Shown here: piece after piece, positions 10,676-21,570 of the stretch | How positions within the stretch are numbered: position 1 is the first letter of the stretch | Layout: each line of letters begins with the position of its first letter | NCBI RefSeq assembly: GCF_018446385.1 | Contig: NC_056000.1 | Span: 37,671,511-37,735,510, forward strand | Direction of reading: 5' to 3' | Length of the DNA: 64,000 nucleotides | From: Zingiber officinale | Taxonomy: Eukaryota > Streptophyta > Magnoliopsida > Zingiberales > Zingiberaceae | The notes under the pieces: model-generated | What the model saw: only the letters and a program-made list of their open reading frames with translations | Database searches by the model: none | Told to the model about the DNA's origin: nothing | Program-made: the position numbers and the translations under genes

Positions 10676-13280
10676 GTTATTAAGGAAGGAGAAAATTTCC
10701 ATTTAAGCTATAGTTGGAAACGAAAATAACCTTGACTATAAGTTTTAAATCCTTTTCCCTAAACCTAAAATTTCTCCATAAATTCCCTTTCTTCTCTCAC
10801 GCTCATGACGCCGCACGACGGCTCTCGCTCGGGTGGAAACGAAGACGACTTAGGGCTCCACTCCGGCGGTCGGCGAGCGCCCTCCTCCACGAGTCCTTCA
10901 CGGATCCGAGCCCCTCTCGGCACGGTGACCGCGCGGGCACAAGAAGAGGCCGGAAGCTTGCAAGCACCCGGAACCCTAGCAGCCTCTCCCTCTCGGCAGT
11001 AGGTCCAAGAAAGCATGGTAAGTTGCTACTCACCTACGGTAAGAGTTGCTCCGATCTTTGATTTGATGTTTTCTTGTTTTCTTGAGTTTTACCGTGACTT
11101 TCTCCCTTATTGCAGTTGTAAAGATTGAGTTAGCCATAGAACCCTAGTTTTTCAGATTTAAAGCTTTGTATTCTGCTTAAGTCTTGTTGAGGGATTCGGA
11201 TTTACAAGTGGGGTTCTGTTTGCGTTTTTTCATGGCTTTCACATGGCTAAGAACGAGTTTGAATTTGATTTCTTTCATGTTGTTGAGGCTGGGAGATTTC
11301 TGCATGATACCTGTTTGATCAAGTGCCTGATCGGGAAGTTATTCGGAGGATTGAATGGTGTTTTGAGTTCAGTGGAGCTTTGAATTTTAAGGTTGATTTG
11401 CTTTCTTGGGGTTCCGATTGGTTTTGTGTTCCTGAACTGTTATGGGATACGGGTTAAGTACAGAAGTTGAGTTGATCTTTCTGGAGTGGCATAAATTTTG
11501 ATTGAATTTGTTTTCTCTTGATGCAATAAGGATTCGGACAGATTATGGTAGAGTGAATCCTTGATATCTCCGTATCACTAAATAGCTAAAGTTTTCCAAA
11601 GGTTTAGGATCAAATCTGTTTGGTTTATCTCTTTTGTTATTGTACAGTTTTGAAGTGTAAGTTTACTTGATGACCAAGGAATTCAATGAGTTTGTCTTGT
11701 TATGTGAAAGATTCAATTAGATCTCTAGTAGCTTAATCTAGTTTCTTTTTTTTTAGTTTTAGTGCATGAGTGCTTGATTGCTTCTCTTTGGTTTTCGAGC
11801 ATGATGCTTAGATTGAACCGATTTTGGGTTTTTGATTGGTAACCAGTTAGATTGATTTGTGAAGCCTATTCTGCTTAGGAGATGTGAAAATATGGAACAA
11901 TTAGAAATATAGTCTACACTCTATTATGCATGAACAGATTTCATATTCACTAAGTACCCTATGCCATATATGAATGTAGATAGAGAAAAGTACGGACAAC
12001 ATGCTTGATATTCTATACCATTTGATAGTTGTAGACTTTTAAAGTGAAGTAGTATCTAATTGCTGGAATTATTTTGTTATTATACCGTGAGTTAATCTTG
12101 TGTAGTATTGGATTCATTGGAGTGAGTTTTTAAAGGAAGATAAGAAGGGGTTTTAATGGATTTGGCATATAGTTGGGTTTAATTACTGATTTAAAGTTAT
12201 TCAAGTTTGATTCTTTAAGTTTCAATTCAGCAAGTTGACTTCTTGAGGTTCAATTCAGCAAGATTAATTCCTTGCATTCAGTTCTAGTGTTGTAGCATTT
12301 GTGCATTGCTTGTACATTGTAAGTGTTTGTAGAAGCATGAAGGTTAATTCCATAAGCCAGAACAACCTTATAGTTAGCGTGATAGATGGGGGTTCTTTGG
12401 TAAATTAATGAGTATGAATAGCTTTAGGTCAGCATTTAGTTTAGTTCTTTTGCAAAGGTTATTAAGCATGGACAACCGGCCTTCTCTTTTAGCTTTGCAG
12501 TTTTATTTCCTTTGCAAATCAGTGAGCTTGAATGGTCTATTTTAATGTATGCAAATCTTAGATTTCCTTGTTATTGGACAACATGTATAGTTAGTTGCAA
12601 TTCCTTATGTTCACAGCAAGTCTTAATGAATTGAACTTGTTTTATGCAACTCTAGAATCTATATGTACATATAGTATTTTACTTAATCCTTTTAGGGATT
12701 CATGAGAAGTTATAAGTAAAGTAAAGACCAAGGTCTGAAGGAGAAAATGATAAATATTTTAAAGTATAAGAAGTATAAGTTTTATAGAGTTTCAAATTCT
12801 AACCAGTTAAACCCTTTTGTCATCAATTGTTTAACATGCTATTAGATTCTTTGTTAGGGGTCCTTTAACCTACAGTTATAGTTTTAAGTTTAGCATGTTA
12901 GTTTCAGATTTCATGAAAACATTTCAGACTCTTTTATTCCAAGTATATAGTTAGATTTTTCTTTAAGTTTTTAGTTTCCCTTTATTTTGCTATTAGGCAA
13001 TGAACATAGAATGGCTTGGATTAAGTATTGGTTTATTAGGCTAATTGGAGGTTGATCCGGCAGTGATTTTAGTTTATTTTATGATGAAGTAGATGGTGTA
13101 ATCTCTTTAGTGCAGAAGCGTGGATGAAGAGTGAAGATGAGCATATGTAATATGTTATTTTAGTGAGTATCATGTATTAAACTAAAGATGATTTGAATTG
13201 AGGTAATGAATTTAACAGGTGAGAAGTATGAGAATAATTTAGATATGCTACTTCCATTCGAGTATACAGATTTGAAGTTC

Positions 13281-13446
13281 TGAACATGAGGTTTAGATAA
13301 TTTGCTTATGTTAAATCTGAGCATGAGGTTTAGATAATTTGCTTACATTAAATCTGAGCATGAGGTTTAGATAATTTGCTTACATTAAATCTGAGCATGA
13401 GGTTTAGATAAATTGCTTATGTTGAATCTGAGTTTGAGGTTTAGTT
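13281..13446 (+). repeat. 37-bp tandem repeat, about 4.4 copies
   Basis: Units start at 13281, 13318, 13355, 13392 and 13429, with core gcatgaggtttagataattt. Copies differ by one to three bases. It lies in the intron-like part of the long LTR. Confidence 0.9.
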
Positions 13447-13640
13447 ATGCTACTTCCATTCAAGTATATGGATAACATCTGTGCTTGGCTGATTCTGGAA
13501 TTTTAAATGGATTACGAGTTATAATATCTTTATTGAGTGAATTTTAGATAAGCTGTGTATTAGTCATATTATGGAAAGGAAGTTTGAGAGACGATGAAAA
13601 TCTGTACTAGCCAGAATATGTTTCTTTTGTTAAGTTTCTT

Positions 13641-13790
13641 TGCAGAATTTCTGTTAAACAAGTGCAGATTTTGTTAAGCTAGTATGCAGATTTCTGTTAA
13701 GCTATTATGCAGATTTTTATCAAGCAAGTATGCAGATTTCTGTTAAGCATTTGTGCAGATTTTTGATAAGTATTGTATGTGCAGATTTCT
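13641..13790 (+). repeat. Imperfect 26-28-bp tandem (TGCAGATTTCTGTTAAGC)
   Basis: Five or six degenerate copies of tgcagatttctgttaagc with variable spacers, in the long LTR. Confidence 0.8.
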
Positions 13791-15156
13791 TTTGTATTCT
13801 ATGCATGGTTATGTGTTACATAGTTAGTTTCATTCATAGATGCATACGAAAGTACCCTAATAGTATTTTGGATTTAAGAAAAATATAAGAAAGATAAAGA
13901 AAAGTATAAGACAGTAAAGAAAAGAAAGAAAAAGGTCAAGGCTTAAGTAGATCCCAAAGTCAAGACTTTAGGGATTTTGGCACACAAGGTGCTTATTAAA
14001 ATGCCAAGGCATTATATATTAGAAGTATTAAAAGATAACAAGTATTTTACTTTTATCAGTGGCATTGTACTGGACTCTCAGTTGTCCTTGGGTTGGGCTC
14101 TCATAGTCGTCCCTAGGTTCAGATAACCTAGTAGTAGCGGCACGGCCGACGGTCGACGGTCGACGACCTGAGGGTCACCAAATGGGCCGCCAAATGGGCC
14201 GCCAAATGGGTCGGGTCGTTACAAAAGTAAAAGCACAATTGCCGGGCCCAAGAAGAAGTTGATTATTATTTTTAAGTATTAAAAGTATAAGCTTTTGAAT
14301 AAGTAAAAAATAAGTTTCACATAAGTATTAAAGAATAAGGCTTTAAGCAAGTGAAATAAGATACAGAAGGTGTTTAGAATTCAGTAAGTTAAGTTCTTTA
14401 TGCAAGCATGATAGTATAGACTTGCCTTACATGTTTAGCCTTTCAGTATGTTTCTTTACTAATAGAAGAGCATGAGTTAGTTTACTGTTCTTTGCTATTT
14501 ATGAGCATGATTAGCTATACATGTTTAGTATTTCAGTTAGTATGATTCCTTTGCTATGTATGAGCATGAGTAGCTTTACATGTTAGCATTCAGTTTTAGC
14601 ATGTTTTTATTTATATACATGCATATCGAGATTTTGTGAGTTAGATAGCGCTTACTAAGCAAATTTTGCTTATAGACTACACTTCCTCTTACTGCAGATA
14701 CAGGAAAGGAAAAGATATAGAAAGGAAGGCGACAAGGAGGTGTTCGAAGGATGTGTGATGCCAGGACTATGGAAGCCATGGGACTAGGAAAGAGTTTTAT
14801 TCTAGTTTCTATTGTCTTTTGTTATGTTAGAAGTATTCGAGATAGTACTTGATATTGTGATGTGATTAGGACATAGTAGATGAATTGTGATATGGTGTGA
14901 TGAGTTGTGGTATGGTTTTCTTTATTTTAGATTTATTATACTGCGTGGTTGATTGATATGTGTTCCAGCCGCTTGTGGCTGAGTATATATTGCATGTATT
15001 GTTGAATATGGTCACCGGTACAGGGAAGATTCTGTCGAAATTTTTCGGTAGGGTTTCCATGTGATTTTTAACCATACCGGTTAAGTAGAGTTAGTAGTTA
15101 AGTAACGGTCATCCTTAGAGAGTAGTAGTAGTAAGAAGGGTGGTCGTTACATCATT

Positions 15157-16536
15157 ATCCAGAAGATACCCCGAGCGGCAAACCAAGCGGCCGATGAGTT
15201 AGCCAAACTCGCAAGTTCAATAACGTCGGTTGCCATCCAGCAGCCAATTGAACGAGTATCTTTGGTGGCGCACGTCGACCGGATAGAGGGCCTCACGTTT
15301 CCGAGCGACTGGAGGACACCCATCATGGAGTTTCTCCGATCGGGAGCTACACCGTCCGATCGGGATGAAGCCCAGCTTCTAAGGAGGAGAGCCGGCCGGT
15401 TCACACTCATCGGCGATCAACTCTACAAGAAGGCTTTCTCCCGCCCCCTTTTGAAATGCGTAAGTTGGGAAGACGCATCGTACATCCTTCAAGAAGTGCA
15501 CCAAGGATCATGCGGAGGGCATCCGGGCGGACGATCGCTGGCTAAGAAGATCCTGCTGGCCGGATACTTCTGGCCAACCTTACAAGCAGACGCCGCTCGG
15601 ACCGTGGCGACGTGCCTCTCTTGCCAGAAGTATCACACTTTCTCCCACCGATCGGCAGAGGAAATGAAGGCATCCACAGTATCCTGCCCGTTCGATCAGT
15701 GGGGAATGGATATCGTTGGTCCATTTCCTATAGCGACCGCGCAGCGGAAATTTCTACTGGTGGCAGTCGATTATTTTTCTAAGTGGGTGGAGGCCGAGCC
15801 GCTAGCCAAGATCACCGAGCAGATGGTCAAGAAGTTTATCTGGCAGCACATCATCTGTCGGTTCGGCGTCCCTCGTCGACTTATTTCCGACAACGGGCGG
15901 CAATTCACAGGAAAGTTGCTCGAAGATTGGTGCAGAAGCTATGGCATTGAGCAACATTTCACGTATGTGGCATACCCCTAAAGCAATGGTCAAGCCGAAG
16001 TAGCCAATCGGGAAATTCTTCGCATTTTGCGCGCTCGGCTCGACCATCTGGGAGGAAGTTGGGTGGATGAGGTGCCAGGTGTCCTGTGGGCCATCTGAAC
16101 GACCCCAAAGGAAGGAACGGGCGTTACGCCTTTCCATCTGGTGTACGGCGGCGAAGTGGTGATTCATGTTGAAGTCGGCGTCGAGTCCGCCCGGATACAG
16201 AATTATGATGATGACAACGCCAAGCGGAGGAACATGGAGCTGGATTTGGTCGAAGAAGAGCGAGCCAAGGCGTCCGTCCGGCTGATGGCGTACCGACAAC
16301 GGATGAAGCAAAACTACAACCGGCGCGTAATCCCCAGATCATTCCAGGTCGGCGATCTTGTCTGGAAAAAAGTAAAGCCGGTCGGAGACGTCGGCAAGCT
16401 AGAAGCTCCTTGGGCGGGCCCCTTCAAAATCATCGAAAAGCTCCGCTCGGGCGCTTATTATTTGGAGGATGAAGACGGGCGGCAACTGGATAGGCCATGG
16501 AGCACGAATCATCTCCAGCCTTATCGAGCTGGGTGA
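15157..16536 (+). pseudogene. Tat pol: end of RNase H linker and integrase
   Basis: The frame resumes directly after the nested LTR. An integrase zinc-binding domain is visible (H and H of HQGSCGGH, then CLSCQKY), then the catalytic core with the first Asp in WGMDIVGPF, the second in SDNGRQF and the Glu in QAEVANREI. The C-terminal part has a GDLVWKKVKP and GPFKI stretch typical of the Ty3 integrase tail. TAA at 15979 falls between the second Asp and the Glu, and TGA at 16096 follows. The frame is otherwise intact to TGA 16534-16536. Confidence 0.9.
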
Positions 16537-16665
16537 AAGGTGCACTGATGTAACTCATTTTTGTATATATTTTGGGCCGCCTATGTACTCGTAATGCAGG
16601 AAGCAAAAATGATTAAAGGGCAAATAGCTTCGCCGAATGGCCGTTTCAAAGTTAGCCTTAAAAGG

Positions 16666-17185
16666 CCGTCGAGCTCCGACGTTAAAAATCGAGAGATGAG
16701 TCGGCGTCTATAAACCCGCCGAGCGGAAGACCGTCGAGCTCGGACGTTAAAAATCGAGAGACGAGCCGGCGTCTATAAACCCTCCGAGCGGAAGGCCGTC
16801 GAGCTCCGACGTTAAAAATCGAGAGACGAGCCGGCGTCTATAAACCCGCCGAGCGGAAGACCGTCGAGCTCCGACGTTAAAAATTGAGAGACGAGCCGGC
16901 GTCTATAAACCTGCCGAGCGGAAGACCGTCGAGCTCCGACGTTAAAAATCGAGAGACGAGCCGCCGTCTATAAACCCGCCGAGTGGAAGACCGTCGAACT
17001 CCGACGTTAAAAATCGAGAGACGAGCCGACGTCTATAAACCCGCCGAGCGGAAGACCGTCGAGCTCCGACATTAAAAATCGAGAGACGAGCCGTCGTCTA
17101 TAGACCCGCCGAGCGGAAGACCGTTGAGCTCCGACGATAAAAATCGAGAGACGCGTCGGAGTCTATAAACCTTCCGATCGGCAGA
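16666..17185 (+). repeat. 65-bp tandem array, about 8 copies, after integrase
   Basis: Units begin at 16666, 16731, 16796, 16861, 16926, 16991, 17056 and 17121, each starting ccgtcgagctccgacgttaa and holding gtctataaac. The last copies decay. The array sits between the end of pol and the 3' end of the convergent antisense gene. Tandem arrays at this position are known in Tat/Ogre relatives and have been proposed as seeds of satellite DNA. Confidence 0.95.
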
Positions 17186-17552
17186 TCATCAAACTCAAAC
17201 GGTAAAAATCTATGTTAAGAGGCGGGCAACCAGAGTCCGTAACGCCACCGGGCGGGTAACGTTCTGCGGGATCCTCGGCTGTAAAGGCCGACCCATGATC
17301 GGGCCTGCCGATAAGGCGAGAATAAAGGCAACATATGGCCGAGCGGCTCATTTATAAAACGCACTTAGTGCGAGAAAATTAGGACTGGCGCAAAAAGTTA
17401 AAGATGGGATGCTGGTCGAACAAACAAATAACAAGGAGAGAGAATTCATTTACACCAAACGGTGAATAGACAAAAGTGATAACAACAGTCTTCGCCCCGA
17501 ACGGCGGGCATACAAAAAACAGCAGAAACTTGAAAGAAGTTTTACAAACCCT

Positions 17553-19748
17553 TCATTCACTATCACCAAAATTGAAGAGAGAATCGGGGATGGAGCCCAT
17601 CATGACCGCCAGATCTTCGGGGGGAATCGCCAGCTCGGTTGGTATGTGGCCCTTGCTCTTCAGATATTCAACTGTCACTTTGATCGCCTCTTCAAAAGTT
17701 AAGGACAGCTTGTCGCTGAACTTTTTGCCAAATTCGTCCGAGCGGACGAATGCTTTGCGCGCTTCCGCCAACCGACCAGGCTCCCCATCTTGATATTCTT
17801 TAAGAGTGGCTCCGGAAGCGTCAAGGGCCGCCTGGAGATCTTGCAAAGCCCCTTCCGCTTTAACCTGGTCGGCCGAGCGGCCCTCCCGTTCAGTCTTGAG
17901 CAAGGCGTCTAATTCCTTCACTCGCTGCTCTAGCCCCCGGTTCTCTACCTTCATCATATCCATGTCGTCGATGGCTTGGCGCTTCCAGGTGGTCGCGGTC
18001 TTTATCTCTTTGTCCCGCTGCTTGACCAAAGCCTTGAGTCGAGCCACTTCGCTCGACAAGCCAGAAGACTTACCCCGTTCGGCTTCCAGCAGCTTTTTTG
18101 CCTTCTCCAGAGCGGTCGTTGACTGTCTGCTATCTCCCGCGGCTTTGAGCTTTTTCAGCTCGTCCTCCAGCTCGGCCAGGCGATTGCTGATTGCAATCTG
18201 CTCCACCCAATTCTACAAACGGATAGGAGCAAGTTAGAAACTAAATCCAAATAACTAACATGGCAAAGAACATACCCCGGTCGCCTGTTGTAGATTGTTG
18301 TCGCCTAGCTGACCGGGAATCATCATTGCAATTCGGAGCCGAGCATCCTCCCAGGCTTTGGCAAGAGGACCCGTGAGGGTGATCTACTGCTCGGGGACCA
18401 CTGGCCGATCAGCAGCCGCCATATATCCCCCCGACGGAAGGCACAGGACAGTTTTTATCAATCTCGGGCCGCTCGGATCACCCTGGGGCGCAGCTGCTTT
18501 ACCGAACGGCTCACCACTTGAGGAAGGAAGGTCGCCCAATCGCCTAAGGTGACGCATGGTTCGCGGAGGACTGGCGGTCGGCACCTCAGAGGTAGCCCTT
18601 GGAGAGCCGCGCGGCGTGGGGGTACTCTCTATAGAGACCGTCCCGGACAGCACTGGAGCTTCATCGCCCCGCTCGGACTGCGGTTCATCAGATGGAGTTG
18701 GTTGAGAGGATGGTTCTGGTTGTCTGCGCTTCCGAGTTGCCAGGGGGGCTTCATCAGCCGAATGGCCCTCTACCCCGACTTGAGTAGAAGGCTCTATATC
18801 GCCCGCAGCCTCGCCGAGAGAGGCAGAAGCGTCTAAGGCTTCGGGGACACTCTGAGTCCCCTCACCCTCTCCGCTGGCCGGACCAGCTGAGTCCAAGCTC
18901 CGCTCGGCGATCTCCCTATTCTTGGTCGCCTCGATCTCAGCGGCTTGTAGTTTCAGCCGCTCGGTAGCCTTTGCGCGCCACATAACTTCGGCTGCAGAAA
19001 CAAAGAATAAATCAGTTAGAACAAAAGAAAGAGGATGATAGGAGAGCTTACTCATGCTGCAAGGCAGATCGGCGGGAATAGAAGACAAGCCGAATATATA
19101 CATCACTCCCGGAAGGAGCAGCTTGTCGATGTGGTAGCGCTGGCCGACCAGCCGGTCGGCTGCATGAAGGTAGGCCGGATCGCCCCTAAACTTGCCGAGC
19201 TCCGGTTGCGCTGGCATCGCCATCTGCCACTTGATTCGGAAGGCCGGTGGCTCGGGAAAGCACATATAGAAAAAAATGCTCCTTCCAGTGTTTGTTGGAG
19301 CTCGGCATATTATCAAAAAGGACGAAACCTATCCTAGATTGGAAAACAAAAGTACCCCACTTGGCTTGCTTAGGGTAGTAGAAGTAGTGGAACACTTTGG
19401 GGTCTAATGGGATGTTGTTTAGTTTAAAGAGGACTACCACCCCGCTCAGCAACCTAATGGAGTTCGGAACTAGTTGACCGAGCGGGATGCGAAAATAATT
19501 GCACACTTGTAAGAAAACTTATGTGGAGGAAAGCGTAGCCCGGCTAAAAATTGATCTCAAAAAAAGAGGACAGTGTCGGGTGGCGGTTCATGAGGCCGGT
19601 CGACGGGGGTGGCTAATACTATGTAGTGGTCGGCAGGGATTTCATAAGTCCGAGCGAGGCTCAGCGCGTCCTCCTCGTCAAACCGGCTCTCCAAGGTCGT
19701 GTACCAAAGACCAGGAGCGCCGGCGGTCAGCTGGGAAGTGCTAGTCAT
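17553..19748 (-). pseudogene. Antisense Tat gene (gypsy-type 'Transposase_28'-like) with coiled-coil tail
   Basis: On the minus strand, opposite to gag-pol, ATG at 19748 starts MTSTSQLTAG. The front reads like the plant 'putative gypsy-type transposon' domain (Transposase_28): IPLGQLVPNSIRL and FHYFYYPKQAKWGTF, then a low-complexity Ser/Pro/Glu region. Next is a long coiled coil (about 18206-17750), then a C-terminal IPPEDLAVMMGSIPDSLF. Two short intron-like interruptions have good splice signals: about 19051-18992 (GTAAGC to TTTCTGCAG) and 18275-18213 (GTATGT to GTTTGTAG). Lesions are a stop near 19557, frameshifts near 19500 and 19270, and a TAG at 18384. The function is unknown. Presence of such an antisense frame is known for Tat elements. 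Confidence 0.75.
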
Positions 19749-20006
19749 GGTCGAAACACAGTAAAGAATTCGAGATAAAAAGAAGGGTTCGAACAAGAAA
19801 GAAAAGGTGGCAAACTGAAGGGGACAGCTAACAGAAAAAAGAAGAGGGAGGGAACGAGGAAAAGGAAGGCTTACGAGCAAAAGGGATGATCGAAAGGGGC
19901 CTCGGAGTCGTCGGGGAGCTGAGACACGAGGTCGCCGGAGTAGAAAGAACAGCGAGAAGTCGAAGGTCGACGAAGCAAGAATGCGGCGGAGAGAAGAGGT
20001 CGCGAG

Positions 20007-20016
20007 ATTTATAGCG
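20007..20016 (-). promoter_or_regulatory. TATA-like box for the antisense gene
   Basis: GCTATAAATC on the minus strand lies about 260 bp upstream of the antisense ATG. It is followed by a pyrimidine-rich leader and a donor-like CTC|GTAAGC at 19874, suggesting that the antisense transcript has its own promoter and a leader intron. Confidence 0.4.
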
Positions 20017-20383
20017 TTAACCTCGAACGGCCTCAGCCGTCCGATTCAAGTCGTGAAGAACGATGCGATCATCCAACCGCTCATTTTAAACGGTGGCTGT
20101 CCCATCGGACGTAACACCACCACCATACGTTGACAGAAGCGAGATCGCCACATGTCAGCAGGACACGGGTCGCATTTAATGAGCGCCCCTTACCGCGCGC
20201 AGCGCACGTGATTCGCAGTAGGGGAGAGGATTCGGCATGGATTCCAAGGGAATACAAGACACGGGCAAGACACCGCCGAACGGATGTGCATCCCTAAGCC
20301 TGGCCAAGCGGACTAATGCAGTGGCCGTTACTCAGTCTGATCGGCAGTCCAGTCAGTCGGACTTCGCCTCCTTCGACTAGACT

Positions 20384-20398
20384 TGAGGGGGAGGCAAG
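20384..20398 (+). promoter_or_regulatory. Polypurine tract of the Tat element
   Basis: GAGGGGGAGGCAAG ends immediately before the TG of the 3' LTR, as expected for plus-strand priming. Confidence 0.85.
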
Positions 20399-21297
20399 TG
20401 ATCCGGCGGTTAGAACAGGGGACCCCCATTTTGAGGGGTCAACGCCACGTGGAAGTCAAAGGGACAGGTGGCCGACCGGAGAAGGGCGGACCGGTCGGCC
20501 GACCGGAGAAGGATGGGTCGACCTCCCGGCAGGTCGACCAGTGAATAACCGATGGCAAAAGGCGGCCCGACAGGGGTCGGGGTTCCGGCGCTCGATTGAA
20601 CAGTAACGAAGGGCCGAGCGGAAGTCATGCTCGGCCGTAGACATAAGGTAACATACTGCTAGCAGTCCCCACATAGCACCTTACCGAGGATCTCCCCAAC
20701 ATACCGATGCATATGGAGGGTCGGACGTGATGTGAGTGCCGGCCGGCCGGACGTGAGATGAGTGCCGGCCGGCCGGACGGGAGATGAGTGCCGGCCGGCC
20801 GGATGGGAGATGAGTGTCGGCCGGACGGACGCCCCGGCATGGAGTAGGGAGAGAAGGACAAGGAACATCTTATGACAGCTGTCAAGTCCTATAACTAGGC
20901 CATACTCCAAATCTGGCGGCAAGGTGTTCTGCTGTCCCATCGAAGACGTGCCTGGACTGTAGCAATATGGTGTTAGGTAAGCTTTCTGACAAACACATAC
21001 CAAGGTATGGGCTAAGGACACGTATTTGCCTCGGTAGGTGTGCGTGAGCTCTTTCACCGCTCTATATAAGGAGCCTTATAATTCGCCGGAGGTACGCGTT
21101 CTACAATTTTTGGAGCCACTTCTTCACTGTTAGCTTGCCTGACTTGAGCGTCGGAGGGTCGCCGCCGGGAACCCCTTCCCGACCCGACTTCTGTGCAGGT
21201 TCGTCGGAAGTTCGTACGACCCGTCGGAGATCTACATCAGCGACTCGGAGAGCGCCACGTGCCCAGCGTCCGTTGATTCAGCTTTCGGACAGGATCA
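20399..21297 (+). repeat. 3' LTR of the Tat element
   Basis: 899 bp, TG..CA, followed by the AGACT duplicate at 21298-21302. Close match to the 5' LTR, including the 26-bp GGCCGGCC-rich tandem at about 20719-20830 and the TATA-like ctctatataagga. 21303-21570 is AT-rich with nothing recognised. Confidence 0.93.
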
Positions 21298-21570
21298 AGA
21301 CTGATTACTTGTAGCATAGATATACATCTACCAATATAAAATACACTAAACCTACCTAAGATATCTTCCTTTAGGTCGACACAATATTTTAACTGATTAT
21401 CACGTTGTATAGATAAACCCAAGAAAATATTAGGAACTTTAACCAAACAAATAATTACTTAATCAGCCTTAATAACTACAAAATTAGGCTTATCAATCAC
21501 TTGATATCATATGACAATTAATTAGTTTTACCCAATTAATTATCATAATCAATTTAAAAGCCTACTGCAT

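Larger units (their letters stand above)
11018..14698 (+). other. Putative intron inside the long LTR leader
   Basis: A G+C-rich exon-like leader (about 10790-11015) ends with ATG|GTAAGTTGCT, a good plant donor. The next 3.7 kb is T-rich and intron-like, without open frames. It ends in TTCCTCTTACTGCAG|ATACAGG, a strong acceptor at about 14698. This is inference from signals only. It would make the LTR transcript spliced. A CpG-dense patch with tandem 'aaatgggccgcc' sits at 14130-14225 and contains a copy of the LTR's own terminal GGTCGTTACA. Confidence 0.4.
10279..15151 (+). mobile_element. Very long solo LTR (4873 bp) nested in pol, target duplication TCATT
   Basis: It begins TGTAACGGCCC and ends GGTCGTTACA, so it has TG..CA ends within a perfect 7-bp inverted repeat TGTAACG/CGTTACA. 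The 5-bp duplication TCATT flanks it (10274-10278 and 15152-15156), and the Tat frame resumes exactly after the duplicate. No internal domain, second LTR copy or retroviral protein is present. Long LTRs with these termini are known from the Tekay/Del chromoviruses, so a Tekay solo LTR is the best guess. The sequence contains two tRNA-like segments, a G+C-rich leader, an intron-like tract and two tandem arrays (listed separately). Orientation is taken from the leader and splice signals. Confidence 0.88.
5565..21297 (+). mobile_element. Ty3/gypsy LTR retrotransposon, Tat lineage, 15.7 kb, interrupted
   Basis: The two LTRs (5565-6462 and 20399-21297) are nearly identical, both TG..CA, and the whole is flanked by the 5-bp duplication AGACT (5560-5564 and 21298-21302). 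Order on the plus strand is LTR, primer-binding site, gag, protease, reverse transcriptase, RNase H, second RNase H, integrase, tandem array, antisense gene, polypurine tract, LTR. The second (archaeal-type) RNase H domain and the antisense 3' gene are hallmarks of the Tat group as known from the family. The pol frame has premature stops at 8095, 8632, 8848, 15979 and 16096 and a 4.87-kb solo LTR at 10279, so this copy cannot encode its own proteins. Without the insertion it would be about 10.9 kb. Confidence 0.95.

Noticed and set aside
10714-11061. 115-codon frame in the long LTR
   Set aside because: It lies in the G+C-rich leader. The frame differs from overlapping ones of similar length and has no family resemblance.
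16666-17185. Regular repeats with a CRISPR-like look
   Set aside because: The 65-bp units are contiguous and have no unique spacers, and the context is a plant retrotransposon.
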